Of a stretch of 5,009 nucleotides of DNA, positions 1 through 5,009 are shown piece after piece. This DNA is from an uncultured Eubacteriales bacterium. Lineage in GTDB: Bacteria; Bacillota; Clostridia; Christensenellales; Borkfalkiaceae. The notes beneath the pieces are model-generated. The model was not told the origin of the DNA and made no database searches. It saw nothing but the letters and a program-made list of their open reading frames with translations. Numbering within the stretch: the first letter of the stretch is position 1; each line of letters starts with the position of its first letter. Made by a program: the position numbers and the translations under genes. The stretch is taken from NCBI GenBank assembly GCA_902766475.1, contig CACXDQ010000212.1, positions 1-5,009 of the forward strand, read 5' to 3'.

Positions 1-555
1 CTCGCCCTTTTCGCCCATGAGCGGCAAGCTCTTTTTAGCCTGAACGGACGACATAACTATATAAACTACGAAAATGGCGAGCAAGACGATACCCATCCAT
101 CTGTCAAAGCGGTTGAAAACGCATGCGCAAAACGTATAGAAAACCGCCGACACAAAGAAGAAAATTACGGGTATTATAAGCGCTTTTCTGTCCGTTTCGG
201 TGGGCTTTACGGCAACCGTTATTGCGGCGATAAGCGCCGTATTGCAAATTACCGAGCCTATTGCGTTGCCGTAAGCTATCTGCCCGCTTCCGCCGACTGC
301 TGCGGTTGCGGAAACCATAACTTCGGGCAAAGTAGTTCCGATGGAAACGACGGTTGCGCCGATGAGTATTTCGGGGATATGAAAGCGTTCGGCAATGGAA
401 GTCGCCCCGTCGACGAACACGTCGCCGCCCTTGATGAGAAGCGCAAGCCCGACGGCGAACATCAAGATTATCAAAAAGATATTCCCCGTCTGCGGAACGA
501 ACATAGAGCCTATGCCCACGGCGACCATTGCGCCGACTATAACGTAATTTTTCAT
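1..555 (-). CDS. CaCA-family sodium/calcium-type cation antiporter (3'-truncated by window), probably a Mn2+-regulated exporter
   Basis: An integral membrane cation exchanger; 185 codons are visible and the C-terminal half lies beyond position 1. The sequence starts MKNYVIVGAM. It carries the first alpha repeat of the Ca2+:cation antiporter (CaCA) superfamily: GGDVFVDGA at residues 43-51, then GATVVSIGTTLPE at 66-78 with the ion-binding Glu78 (equivalent to Glu54 of NCX_Mj), then GNAIGSVICN at 96-105. The usual GSN is GSV here, but Ser101 and Asn105 remain. Hydrophobic segments lie at about 4-20, 26-42, 62-87, 93-116, 125-147 and 153-171. The short first segment is an N-terminal addition compared with E. 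coli YrbG, which begins near the second one. The start is fixed by GAAAGGAG 11 nt upstream. The gene lies behind a manganese-type riboswitch, so I infer Mn2+ (or mixed Mn2+/Ca2+) export. The family call is firm; the substrate is inferred. The second alpha repeat cannot be checked. Confidence 0.9.
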   Translation of the reverse strand, partial: MKNYVIVGAMVAVGIGSMFVPQTGNIFLIILMFAVGLALLIKGGDVFVDGATSIAERFHIPEILIGATVVSIGTTLPEVMVSATAAVGGSGQIAYGNAIGSVICNTALIAAITVAVKPTETDRKALIIPVIFFFVSAVFYTFCACVFNRFDRWMGIVLLAIFVVYIVMSSVQAKKSLPLMGEKGE

Positions 556-566
556 AGCTTAATTAT

Positions 567-574
567 CTCCTTTC
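567..574 (-). promoter_or_regulatory. Ribosome binding site of the antiporter gene
   Basis: GAAAGGAG on the minus strand, with 11 nt between it and the ATG at 555. It lies downstream of the riboswitch terminator and outside its stem. This fits control by transcription termination rather than by hiding the ribosome binding site. Confidence 0.8.
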
Positions 575-612
575 TTTTGTGAAAATATTATTTATTAAAG
601 TAAGCTTTCAAC

Positions 613-654
613 AAAAAAGACCGCACCTGTCATTAAAAACAACAGGACGGTCTT
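613..654 (-). terminator. Intrinsic terminator, the expression platform of the riboswitch
   Basis: On the minus strand AAGACCG-T-CCTGT (654-642) can pair with ACAGG-TG-CGGTCTT (630-617). This gives a 7-bp plus 5-bp stem with a small internal loop and an 11-nt T-rich loop, followed by a run of T to 613. The 5' arm contains CCGTC (650-646), which is also the 3' strand of aptamer helix P1. The two structures therefore exclude each other: ligand-bound aptamer allows readthrough, and the free aptamer lets the terminator form. Confidence 0.88.
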
Positions 655-733
655 GTCATTTAAAATTAAACCAAAAGCCTTGACGCTTTGTGTTAGTGAT
701 TTAATTCCGCCGATGCGGCGACTACTCCCCGTC
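646..733 (-). ncRNA. yybP-ykoY family manganese riboswitch aptamer
   Basis: The minus strand shows the family hallmark GGGGAGUAG (730-722). The closing helix P1 is GACGG (733-729) paired with CCGTC (650-646), the latter preceded by CAAGA as in the B. subtilis yybP aptamer. Between them are a short hairpin CGCCG-CAU-CGGCG (720-708) and a long arm AAUUAAA (706-700)/UUUAAUU (670-664), topped by CAAAGC-GUCAAG-GCUUUUG (690-672). This family is known to sense Mn2+ and to switch on Mn2+ exporters. P1 overlaps the terminator stem, so binding should turn transcription on. The call rests on motif and fold by eye, not on a covariance model. Confidence 0.85.
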
Positions 734-739
734 GGAATT

Positions 740-754
740 TGCGAAAAGCAAACT
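740..754 (-). other. Small hairpin at the 5' end of the leader
   Basis: TTTGC-TTTTC-GCAAA on the minus strand can form a 5-bp hairpin between the transcription start and the riboswitch aptamer. It may protect the 5' end of the RNA or help the aptamer fold; no specific role can be assigned. Confidence 0.35.
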
Positions 755-761
755 CACAACC

Positions 762-797
762 GATGAATATGTTAGCACATAAAAAAATATTTGTCAA
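762..797 (-). promoter_or_regulatory. Sigma-A-type promoter of the riboswitch-antiporter transcript
   Basis: The -35 box TTGACA (797-792) is separated by exactly 17 nt from the -10 box TAACAT (774-769). The predicted start is near 762, giving a leader of about 207 nt before the antiporter ATG. The -35 box overlaps the TGA stop codon (796-794) of the upstream regulator gene, so the two genes are packed without spare sequence. Confidence 0.88.
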
Positions 798-1645
798 GCA
801 AAATTTATAAATTCGGGAAAACGGAGATCTATCTCGAAACCGTAAGAAAACTTGACGGAACACGTCTTGTCGCCCGAAGTTATCTCGGCAAACCGAAAAA
901 GCCCGTCGTCCGTTCTCAAATGCGCCGAGGCGGACGTAACGCTCTCGCCCGAAACGACTTTCAAAAACTCCTTCTCCGTATTAAACCCGACCGAAAAATC
1001 ATAGCCGTAATCGCCGTTTTTAAGCCTTGAAAGACTGTCTGATGCGGATATGAAGTCGAGGTCGAACATCGAAAAAGCTTCGCTTTTGTCCGCTACAAAG
1101 TTTCCGTCCGCATCATAGACGGTATCGCCGTATTTATAGAGCGTATCTTCGCCGTAAGAATAATAAAAGAGCAATCTGCCGTCGAAGAAATATTTTCTTA
1201 TATACACGCCTTTCGAGCCGTCGTTCCTCGTAAATTCGAGCTTGAAATTGTTCTCTCTGCCGGAAATTTTAGCGGCTGTTAAAATTTCGCTTTTTATAGC
1301 GTTCTGTCCGGTAAAATAGATATTGAGGGCGAGAGCCGCCGACATTGCGACGGCAATACCTATCATGATATAAGCCACTATTTTAAAATTTCCCTTGCGT
1401 TTAAGCGGCTTTACGGCGACTTTTTTGCCGCCGCCCACTTCTTTGCTGTCCGTAAGAAGATCTTCGAGGGGAATGTCGAGCTTTTCGGAAATGGTCGGAA
1501 ACATTGCGACGTCGGGCAGCCCTATGCCGTTCTCCCACTTGCTTATAGCTTGCGGGGTAACGCACAATATCTCCGCAAGGTCTTTCTGCGTGAGTTTTTT
1601 ATGGAGGCGTGCCTCTTTTATGCGTTTTCCGAAAAGTCCGTTCAT
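794..1645 (-). CDS. Membrane-anchored XRE-family (helix-turn-helix) transcriptional regulator
   Basis: A 283-aa protein. Residues 5-64 are a Cro/C1-type HTH domain: GKRIKEARLHKKLTQKDLAE, then the recognition-helix region VTPQAISKWENG at 29-40, then LPDVAMFPTISEKLDIPLEDLL. A basic linker (about 74-88) precedes a single transmembrane helix at about 89-111. Residues from about 112 to the end are probably extracytoplasmic, with alternating aromatic and charged residues that suggest a beta-rich sensor domain I do not recognise. With the DNA-binding domain inside and the rest outside, it could relay an envelope signal directly to promoters. Longer starts are possible in frame (to 1681), but they lie inside or upstream of the promoter. 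ATG 1645 is the first start that promoter can transcribe and gives the usual XRE N-terminus. No Shine-Dalgarno is seen. Target genes are unknown; the adjacent antiporter is only a positional candidate. Confidence 0.85.
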   Translation of the reverse strand: MNGLFGKRIKEARLHKKLTQKDLAEILCVTPQAISKWENGIGLPDVAMFPTISEKLDIPLEDLLTDSKEVGGGKKVAVKPLKRKGNFKIVAYIMIGIAVAMSAALALNIYFTGQNAIKSEILTAAKISGRENNFKLEFTRNDGSKGVYIRKYFFDGRLLFYYSYGEDTLYKYGDTVYDADGNFVADKSEAFSMFDLDFISASDSLSRLKNGDYGYDFSVGFNTEKEFLKVVSGESVTSASAHLRTDDGLFRFAEITSGDKTCSVKFSYGFEIDLRFPEFINFA

Positions 1646-1681
1646 ATATGGCATTATATCACAATTTTCAAATAATATCAA
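1645..1681 (-). promoter_or_regulatory. Consensus sigma-A promoter producing a probably leaderless mRNA
   Basis: TTGATA (1681-1676), a 17-nt spacer, then a perfect TATAAT (1658-1653). Only seven bases (GCCATAT) separate the -10 box from the ATG at 1645. Initiation 6-8 nt after the -10 box would start at or within 2 nt of the start codon, leaving no room for a ribosome binding site. Confidence 0.8.
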
Positions 1682-1699
1682 TTAAACGCAGACAAATTT

Positions 1700-2668
1700 T
1701 CAGTCCAAAAGAGAATTGAGATAGTTGTAACCGCCGTTTCCGATGTGAGAAACGATAAATTCCTTATCGTTTTTTATAGCCGCCTTTGCGCCATTGCCGA
1801 GAGAGCGGTAAAACTCATAGAGAACGTCTATCTTCTTGTTCGTCTTGTCGATATATTCCGCCGAATCTTCTTCCGCCGTCGAAACGCCGGCTTCGTCGAG
1901 TTTTTTAAGCTCGTTTACCTTTTTCGTCCTCAGCGTATTGTTGTATTCGGTAACGGCTTTGAGCTTTGCCGCCCTCTCGTCTTTAAGCTCTTTTATCTTC
2001 TTGTTGGTTTCAGCCGCCGCCTCGGCGTCGAGCCGAGCGAGATCGTCGTCGAGCTTGGCGTCGAGAGCGGATATCTTCTCGTCGATGTCCGCCATCTCCT
2101 TTTCGGCACTTCGGTAAACCTCGCCCTTCGCCTCCATTGCGGCGTTGTCCACGCCGGCAACGTTTATCGCCGCTATCGAAGAGCGGGCAATACCCCTTTT
2201 AAGCGCCTGATCTTCGGCGTCTTGCTTTGCTTTTTCAGCCGATTTGTCGAGCGCTTCGATCGCCTCTTCCATTCTCGCCTTGACGTTTTCAGCGTTGCTC
2301 TTATACCTCTTTTTACTCTCCTCGGCGTTTGTCTTTGCCGTTGCCGCCGCCTTCGTATATATTTCGTCGGCATAAGCTTTGGCGAGGTCGCCTATCTCCT
2401 CGTCCGTCATCGGATCGTATTTGTGTTCGACGAGATTAGCCACTTTTTTACCCCCGTAAGTCCTTATGGGGTTATTCTGATATTCCCTCTCTATCTCGTC
2501 GAGCTCTGCGCCCACGTCGCTCTTTAAAAGCTCCCTATCCGCCGTTTCGGTTTTTTCTTCCGCCGTTGCCGCCTTGTTTTCGACATCGTCGTCATCACCC
2601 TTTTCGGGTGTTTTGACCTTTTCAAGTATCTTGTTCAAAAAATCTTCAAGTTTTATCTTTATTGCCAT
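1700..2668 (-). CDS. Hypothetical coiled-coil protein, probably a phage structural or virion-associated protein
   Basis: A 322-aa protein of unrecognised family, very rich in Ala, Lys, Glu and Asp, with no Cys and no Trp. Residues 1-18 form an amphipathic helix (IKLEDFLNKILEKVK), followed by an acidic, probably disordered linker at 20-60 with DDDD at 25-28. Two long helical stretches follow, about 88-157 and 177-290. They are broken by a less charged segment at 158-176 that contains RGIARSSIAA, suggesting a helical hairpin or a rod with a hinge. The C-terminus (291-322) is more polar and aromatic (GNGGYNYLNSLLD). There is no signal peptide or membrane segment. The start at 2668 is set by GGAGGT five bases upstream; the 31-codon longer in-frame start overlaps the preceding gene and lacks support. 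It follows the beta-rich gene by 17 bp, so a shared operon is likely. A virion, scaffold or ejection role is a guess from context. Confidence 0.8.
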   Translation of the reverse strand: MAIKIKLEDFLNKILEKVKTPEKGDDDDVENKAATAEEKTETADRELLKSDVGAELDEIEREYQNNPIRTYGGKKVANLVEHKYDPMTDEEIGDLAKAYADEIYTKAAATAKTNAEESKKRYKSNAENVKARMEEAIEALDKSAEKAKQDAEDQALKRGIARSSIAAINVAGVDNAAMEAKGEVYRSAEKEMADIDEKISALDAKLDDDLARLDAEAAAETNKKIKELKDERAAKLKAVTEYNNTLRTKKVNELKKLDEAGVSTAEEDSAEYIDKTNKKIDVLYEFYRSLGNGAKAAIKNDKEFIVSHIGNGGYNYLNSLLD

Positions 2669-2670
2669 AT

Positions 2671-2680
2671 TGACCTCCGC
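2671..2680 (-). promoter_or_regulatory. Ribosome binding site that fixes the start of the coiled-coil gene
   Basis: GCGGAGGTCA on the minus strand, a strong Shine-Dalgarno (GGAGGT) placed 4-5 nt before ATG 2668. It sits within the 17-nt gap after the TAA (2688-2686) of the preceding gene and rules against the longer in-frame start at 2761. Confidence 0.85.
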
Positions 2681-2685
2681 TTTAA

Positions 2686-3786
2686 TTAAGTTATTAATTG
2701 TATTTCGTCGCCGTACCTGACAAGCGTCTGCCCGTCGGTAAGCATTACGCCCTCGTCGCATTCGTATCTTATCGTGTCGTCCGCAAAATCTATTCCGTTG
2801 AACGCCTTTTCAAAGACGAAACCGTCCTTATGATGCCACACCGACACGTTTCCGCCGTCAATGCACACCTTCGGGTTTTTCACCTTGCCTATCGTGTGTT
2901 TTTCGGCGGGCGTAAGATAATTGTTTCTCGTAAACCTCATGAGCGAAGAACTTCCGCTCGGCGTAGTTACGACCATATATACCTCGTTTTCGTAACAGTT
3001 GAAGCTTATATCCGCCGCCCTGTATTCGGTAGAGCGAAGGGTGAGCGCACCTCTGGCGTTTATCTCGTCGACGCAGAGATGATTGCTCCTCACGCTGTAA
3101 AGGTAGATGCGTGCGCCGTAGGCATACGGCTGACAGCACTTATATCCCGAGCCGCAAAAGAAGTTATTGCTCTGCGAATTGCCGTAATATCGCCTTATGT
3201 TAAGACTTCCGTCTTTAAGCACAAGTACGATATAGCTCCATGTGCTTATCCAGCTCTCGCCGTCAAGGACGTTGTAAAAGACGAATTTGGGCGTACCCAT
3301 ATCGTTGGTATTATAGACGTAGAAAGTATCGCCGTCCAATACGTTATAATGGTTTCCGCCGCACGCTTTCACCCTCATATCGGGCTTGACGTAATCGAGA
3401 TAACCCCTGAGCATTGCGGAGAGCGTAAGCCAACCCGCATAACCTCCTTCGAACTCGAACGTTATCTCGTTTTTACCCTTTTTGAAAGTCGGGCAATACT
3501 CGTTTTCGCCCATCGGAGAGAGTTCCGTTCCGTTTATCTTCACGATGAGCGTCGCCTCGGTCGAACCGCCCATAGTAACGGTCATATCGGCGGTATGCTC
3601 CACGGCGCAATTTATCGTAATGGTCTTTTTCGCACCGGCGGTCTTGTAAATCTTTTCATAGGCTTCAACCTCGTTAAAGACAGGCTCTACGTCCGATTTT
3701 TCGAGTGCCGATAGCCTTGCCGAAAGCTCTTCCGTCTTATAATATGCGGCTTTGCCGTAATCGTATTTGTCGTCAGATCTCATCAT
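2686..3786 (-). CDS. Hypothetical beta-rich protein, putative phage tail-associated
   Basis: A 366-aa protein not assignable to a named family by eye. Residues about 14-48 look helical (YYKTEELSARLSALEK). Residues about 54-130 form a probable beta-sandwich (ITINCAVEHTADMTVTM, LIVKINGTEL, KKGKNEITFEFEGG), like accessory or carbohydrate-binding-type modules. Residues about 135 to the end are many short beta strands with repeated aromatic-Asp-Gly turns (LDGDTFYVYN, LKDGSLNIRRYY, ENEVYMVVTT, IDGGNVSVWHHKDGFVF), consistent with a beta-propeller-like fold. It has ten cysteines, many for a protein outside the cell, and no signal peptide, which fits assembly in the cytoplasm into a virion. Its ATG overlaps the stop of the upstream gene (ATGA), so translation is probably coupled; no clear Shine-Dalgarno precedes it. 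A second ATG follows immediately (3783), so the start could be one codon later. Confidence 0.82.
   Translation of the reverse strand: MMRSDDKYDYGKAAYYKTEELSARLSALEKSDVEPVFNEVEAYEKIYKTAGAKKTITINCAVEHTADMTVTMGGSTEATLIVKINGTELSPMGENEYCPTFKKGKNEITFEFEGGYAGWLTLSAMLRGYLDYVKPDMRVKACGGNHYNVLDGDTFYVYNTNDMGTPKFVFYNVLDGESWISTWSYIVLVLKDGSLNIRRYYGNSQSNNFFCGSGYKCCQPYAYGARIYLYSVRSNHLCVDEINARGALTLRSTEYRAADISFNCYENEVYMVVTTPSGSSSLMRFTRNNYLTPAEKHTIGKVKNPKVCIDGGNVSVWHHKDGFVFEKAFNGIDFADDTIRYECDEGVMLTDGQTLVRYGDEIQLIT
3783..3786 (-). other. ATGA stop-start overlap (translational coupling)
   Basis: The TGA of the nozzle-like gene (3785-3783) and the ATG of the next gene (3786-3784) share bases. The sequence just upstream has no good Shine-Dalgarno, so the downstream gene is probably translated by ribosomes ending the first one. 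This supports fixed-ratio production of two proteins from one operon. Confidence 0.75.
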
Positions 3787-5009
3787 GGGTAATACGAAAA
3801 CCTCACGGATAGTTTTTCTATTCGGGGGGTCGCCTCCTTACAGATTATTTTGATTTTAAAACTGTCGCCTATCATGTGCGGAAATATCTCTCGCCGCCTT
3901 CTGCCGCCGTTTACGCTGAACTTTCTCTCCCAATACCCGTTAGACACGATAATTTCGGCTTTCGCCGTCGTGTAGAAAGACACTTCGTCTATGATCTTAT
4001 TTCTGCCCGTAACGCCGAAATCGGTAAGCTTGCTCGACCAGCACGCATCGGGCAAAACACCCTTTTTCGCACCGCTTTTATCGAGGAGATAAACCGTGTC
4101 GCCGTCGCTGTCCAAAAATGCGAGATTGTAGTTGTAAAGTCCGTCTATAAGTTGAATATCGACGATATCAAAGCCTTGCATGAAGTAATAATTGCCGCTG
4201 TTGACGTCGACGACAAGCACCATTTTTTCGGGCAACCCGTCGTTTAAAGCCGTAACGGTGAAGAAAGCTTTTCCCGAATAAAACTGCCCTTTGACGTCCT
4301 CGTCGTCATAGTCTATAACGCCGTCCAATGAGGTGAGTATTCTCCTCGCCGTCATTCCGTTGAAAGAGTAAAACCCCTCCGACGTCATAAAAATTATCTC
4401 GTCGCCGCAAAAGGTAATGGAACTTCCTATCGTCCTTCCCGACGAAACGAAAAGATCGTTTGCGGAAAAGTCGGTCTGCTTGGCATAGGCGTTTATCTTA
4501 GTTATTCCGTAGCGGCGAAAAACGTAGAGATAATCGAGGAAACTCACAACTTTAAGACAGTCGCCGCGAAAGCCCGTCAAGTCGATAAAGCCCGCCTCGG
4601 TGAGCGATACCGACCAATTAGACGGATCGAAATCGTCCGAAAACCAGATGGTCTGATCGCTCGTTGCGAAAAGCCTTTCATAGTGTACGCAAGCCGAAGT
4701 TATCGCCGGTGCGTCCTCTACCTTTACGGCGTTGTCGCCGTCGAAGATGAACATTCCGTCATCGGGAGAAGAGAGTATGAACACGTCCTCGCCGTTAAAA
4801 TTGTAGTTTACGCCGACGGGCGCTTGAGAAAAGGTCAGCCCCTCTATGTATTTGAATCTTCCCCCGCCGACAGGGACGGAATACATTTCGCCCGTTTTAA
4901 GCCTTACCAAAATGAGGTCGTCGCTGCCGAAAAATTCGTCTTTGCGGCGGTAAAAATAGAGATTAACGGCGGTGCCGGGTATGCCCATATATCTGTCGTA
5001 AAGCCCGAA
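3783..5009 (-). CDS. Phage tail nozzle/stabilisation-like beta-propeller protein (5'-truncated by window)
   Basis: 408 codons are visible and the frame stays open to the window edge. The ATG at 4988 has no Shine-Dalgarno and the reading upstream (FGLYDRY) continues smoothly, so the real start is probably outside. Counting from that Met: SPDDGMFIFDG (74-84), ERLFATSDQTIWFSDDFDPSNW (104-125, split here at W115), an acidic-aromatic stretch FIDLTGF (134-140), LDYLYVFRRYGITKI (151-165), then GRTIGSSITFCGDEIIFMTS-EGFYSFNG (184-211). The end is IGDSFKIKII...PRIEKLSVRFSYYP (373-401). This order (a 'variable name in my genome: interface residues with SD..DP.NW', 'LYVF...GI', 'gd.I.F.s..G.y.f.G', and a final G..F.I.I....I..l...Y) resembles tail-tube/nozzle and DNA-stabilisation proteins of short-tailed phages. 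The match is by pattern only. It is the first visible gene of the three-gene phage-like operon. Confidence 0.75.
   Translation of the reverse strand, partial: FGLYDRYMGIPGTAVNLYFYRRKDEFFGSDDLILVRLKTGEMYSVPVGGGRFKYIEGLTFSQAPVGVNYNFNGEDVFILSSPDDGMFIFDGDNAVKVEDAPAITSACVHYERLFATSDQTIWFSDDFDPSNWSVSLTEAGFIDLTGFRGDCLKVVSFLDYLYVFRRYGITKINAYAKQTDFSANDLFVSSGRTIGSSITFCGDEIIFMTSEGFYSFNGMTARRILTSLDGVIDYDDEDVKGQFYSGKAFFTVTALNDGLPEKMVLVVDVNSGNYYFMQGFDIVDIQLIDGLYNYNLAFLDSDGDTVYLLDKSGAKKGVLPDACWSSKLTDFGVTGRNKIIDEVSFYTTAKAEIIVSNGYWERKFSVNGGRRRREIFPHMIGDSFKIKIICKEATPRIEKLSVRFSYYP

Larger units (their letters stand above)
556..793 (-). promoter_or_regulatory. Regulatory leader region between the regulator and antiporter genes
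   Basis: This 238-bp stretch holds no convincing gene. It is filled by the promoter, a small hairpin, the manganese riboswitch aptamer, its terminator and the ribosome binding site listed separately. Only about 40 bases between the terminator and the ribosome binding site (A/T-rich, around 575-612) have no assigned role. Confidence 0.8.

Noticed and set aside
379..582. Plus-strand 67-codon frame opposite the antiporter
   Set aside because: The minus-strand frame encodes clear CaCA motifs; this one is low-quality antisense sequence.
791..1030. Plus-strand 79-codon frame at the 3' end of the regulator gene
   Set aside because: Lies antisense to the regulator and across the antiporter's -35 box; no ribosome binding site or domain.
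1646..1681. Upstream in-frame starts of the regulator (ATG 1681 and ATG 1654)
   Set aside because: They fall within the -35 box/spacer and the -10 box of the only good promoter, have no ribosome binding site, and add residues that precede the normal XRE N-terminus.
1646..1699. Possible att site or terminator at the phage/chromosome transition
   Set aside because: The 54-bp gap is A/T-rich and almost wholly occupied by the regulator promoter. No direct repeat partner, inverted repeat or T-run could be identified inside the window.
1745..2527. Long plus-strand open frame (260 codons) opposite the coiled-coil gene
   Set aside because: Produced by the codon bias of a Lys/Glu/Ala-rich gene read in reverse. 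The translation is a Leu/Phe/Arg/Val-rich pseudo-membrane sequence and there is no start signal.
2669..2761. N-terminal 31-codon extension of the coiled-coil gene
   Set aside because: Overlaps the end of the preceding gene and is Arg-rich and unlike the rest; a strong GGAGGT ribosome binding site points to ATG 2668.
2698..3714. Long plus-strand open frame (338 codons) opposite the beta-rich gene
   Set aside because: Antisense shadow of a well-supported minus-strand gene. No ribosome binding site; the translation has no recognisable domain and unnatural composition (many His, Arg and Val).
1..5009. CRISPR array, tRNA, rRNA, insertion sequence or tandem repeat
   Set aside because: No regularly spaced repeats, tRNA cloverleaf signatures, transposase frames or terminal inverted repeats were found on reading either strand.

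Overview
The window reads as a piece of a Bacillota (probably Clostridia-type) chromosome of moderate GC. All genes lie on the minus strand. Supporting signs are strong consensus sigma-A promoters, GGAGG-type ribosome binding sites, a membrane-anchored XRE regulator of a kind common in Firmicutes, and a GGGGAGUAG-type manganese riboswitch with an intrinsic terminator. The species cannot be named from the sequence.

Reading in the direction of transcription (high to low coordinates), positions 5009-1700 hold three closely packed genes. The first is the C-terminal part of a beta-rich protein resembling the tail nozzle/stabilisation proteins of short-tailed phages; its 5' end lies outside the window. 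It overlaps by 4 bp (ATGA) a 366-aa beta-rich protein of unknown function. After a 17-bp gap comes a 322-aa, very charged, alanine-rich coiled-coil protein. I interpret the trio as part of a prophage or phage-derived virion-structure module. No integrase, capsid, terminase or att site is visible, so the prophage boundary is not proven.

From 1699 to 556 the content looks like ordinary chromosome. A near-perfect sigma-A promoter (TTGATA-17-TATAAT) ends so close to an ATG that the mRNA of the XRE-family regulator is probably leaderless. That regulator has an N-terminal DNA-binding domain, one transmembrane helix and an extracytoplasmic C-terminal domain. Its stop codon overlaps the -35 box of a second strong promoter (TTGACA-17-TAACAT), which drives a leader of about 207 nt. 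The leader carries a yybP-ykoY (Mn2+) riboswitch whose closing helix P1 competes with an intrinsic terminator.

The riboswitch controls the last gene (555-1, cut by the window edge), a CaCA-family cation antiporter with the alpha-1 repeat motifs intact. Together these form a likely metal-homeostasis unit: high Mn2+ would stabilise the aptamer, prevent termination and switch on a transporter, suggesting that this Na+/Ca2+-exchanger homologue exports Mn2+. No terminator is visible between the phage-like operon, the regulator gene and the riboswitch, so the riboswitch terminator is the first recognisable transcription stop for the whole window.
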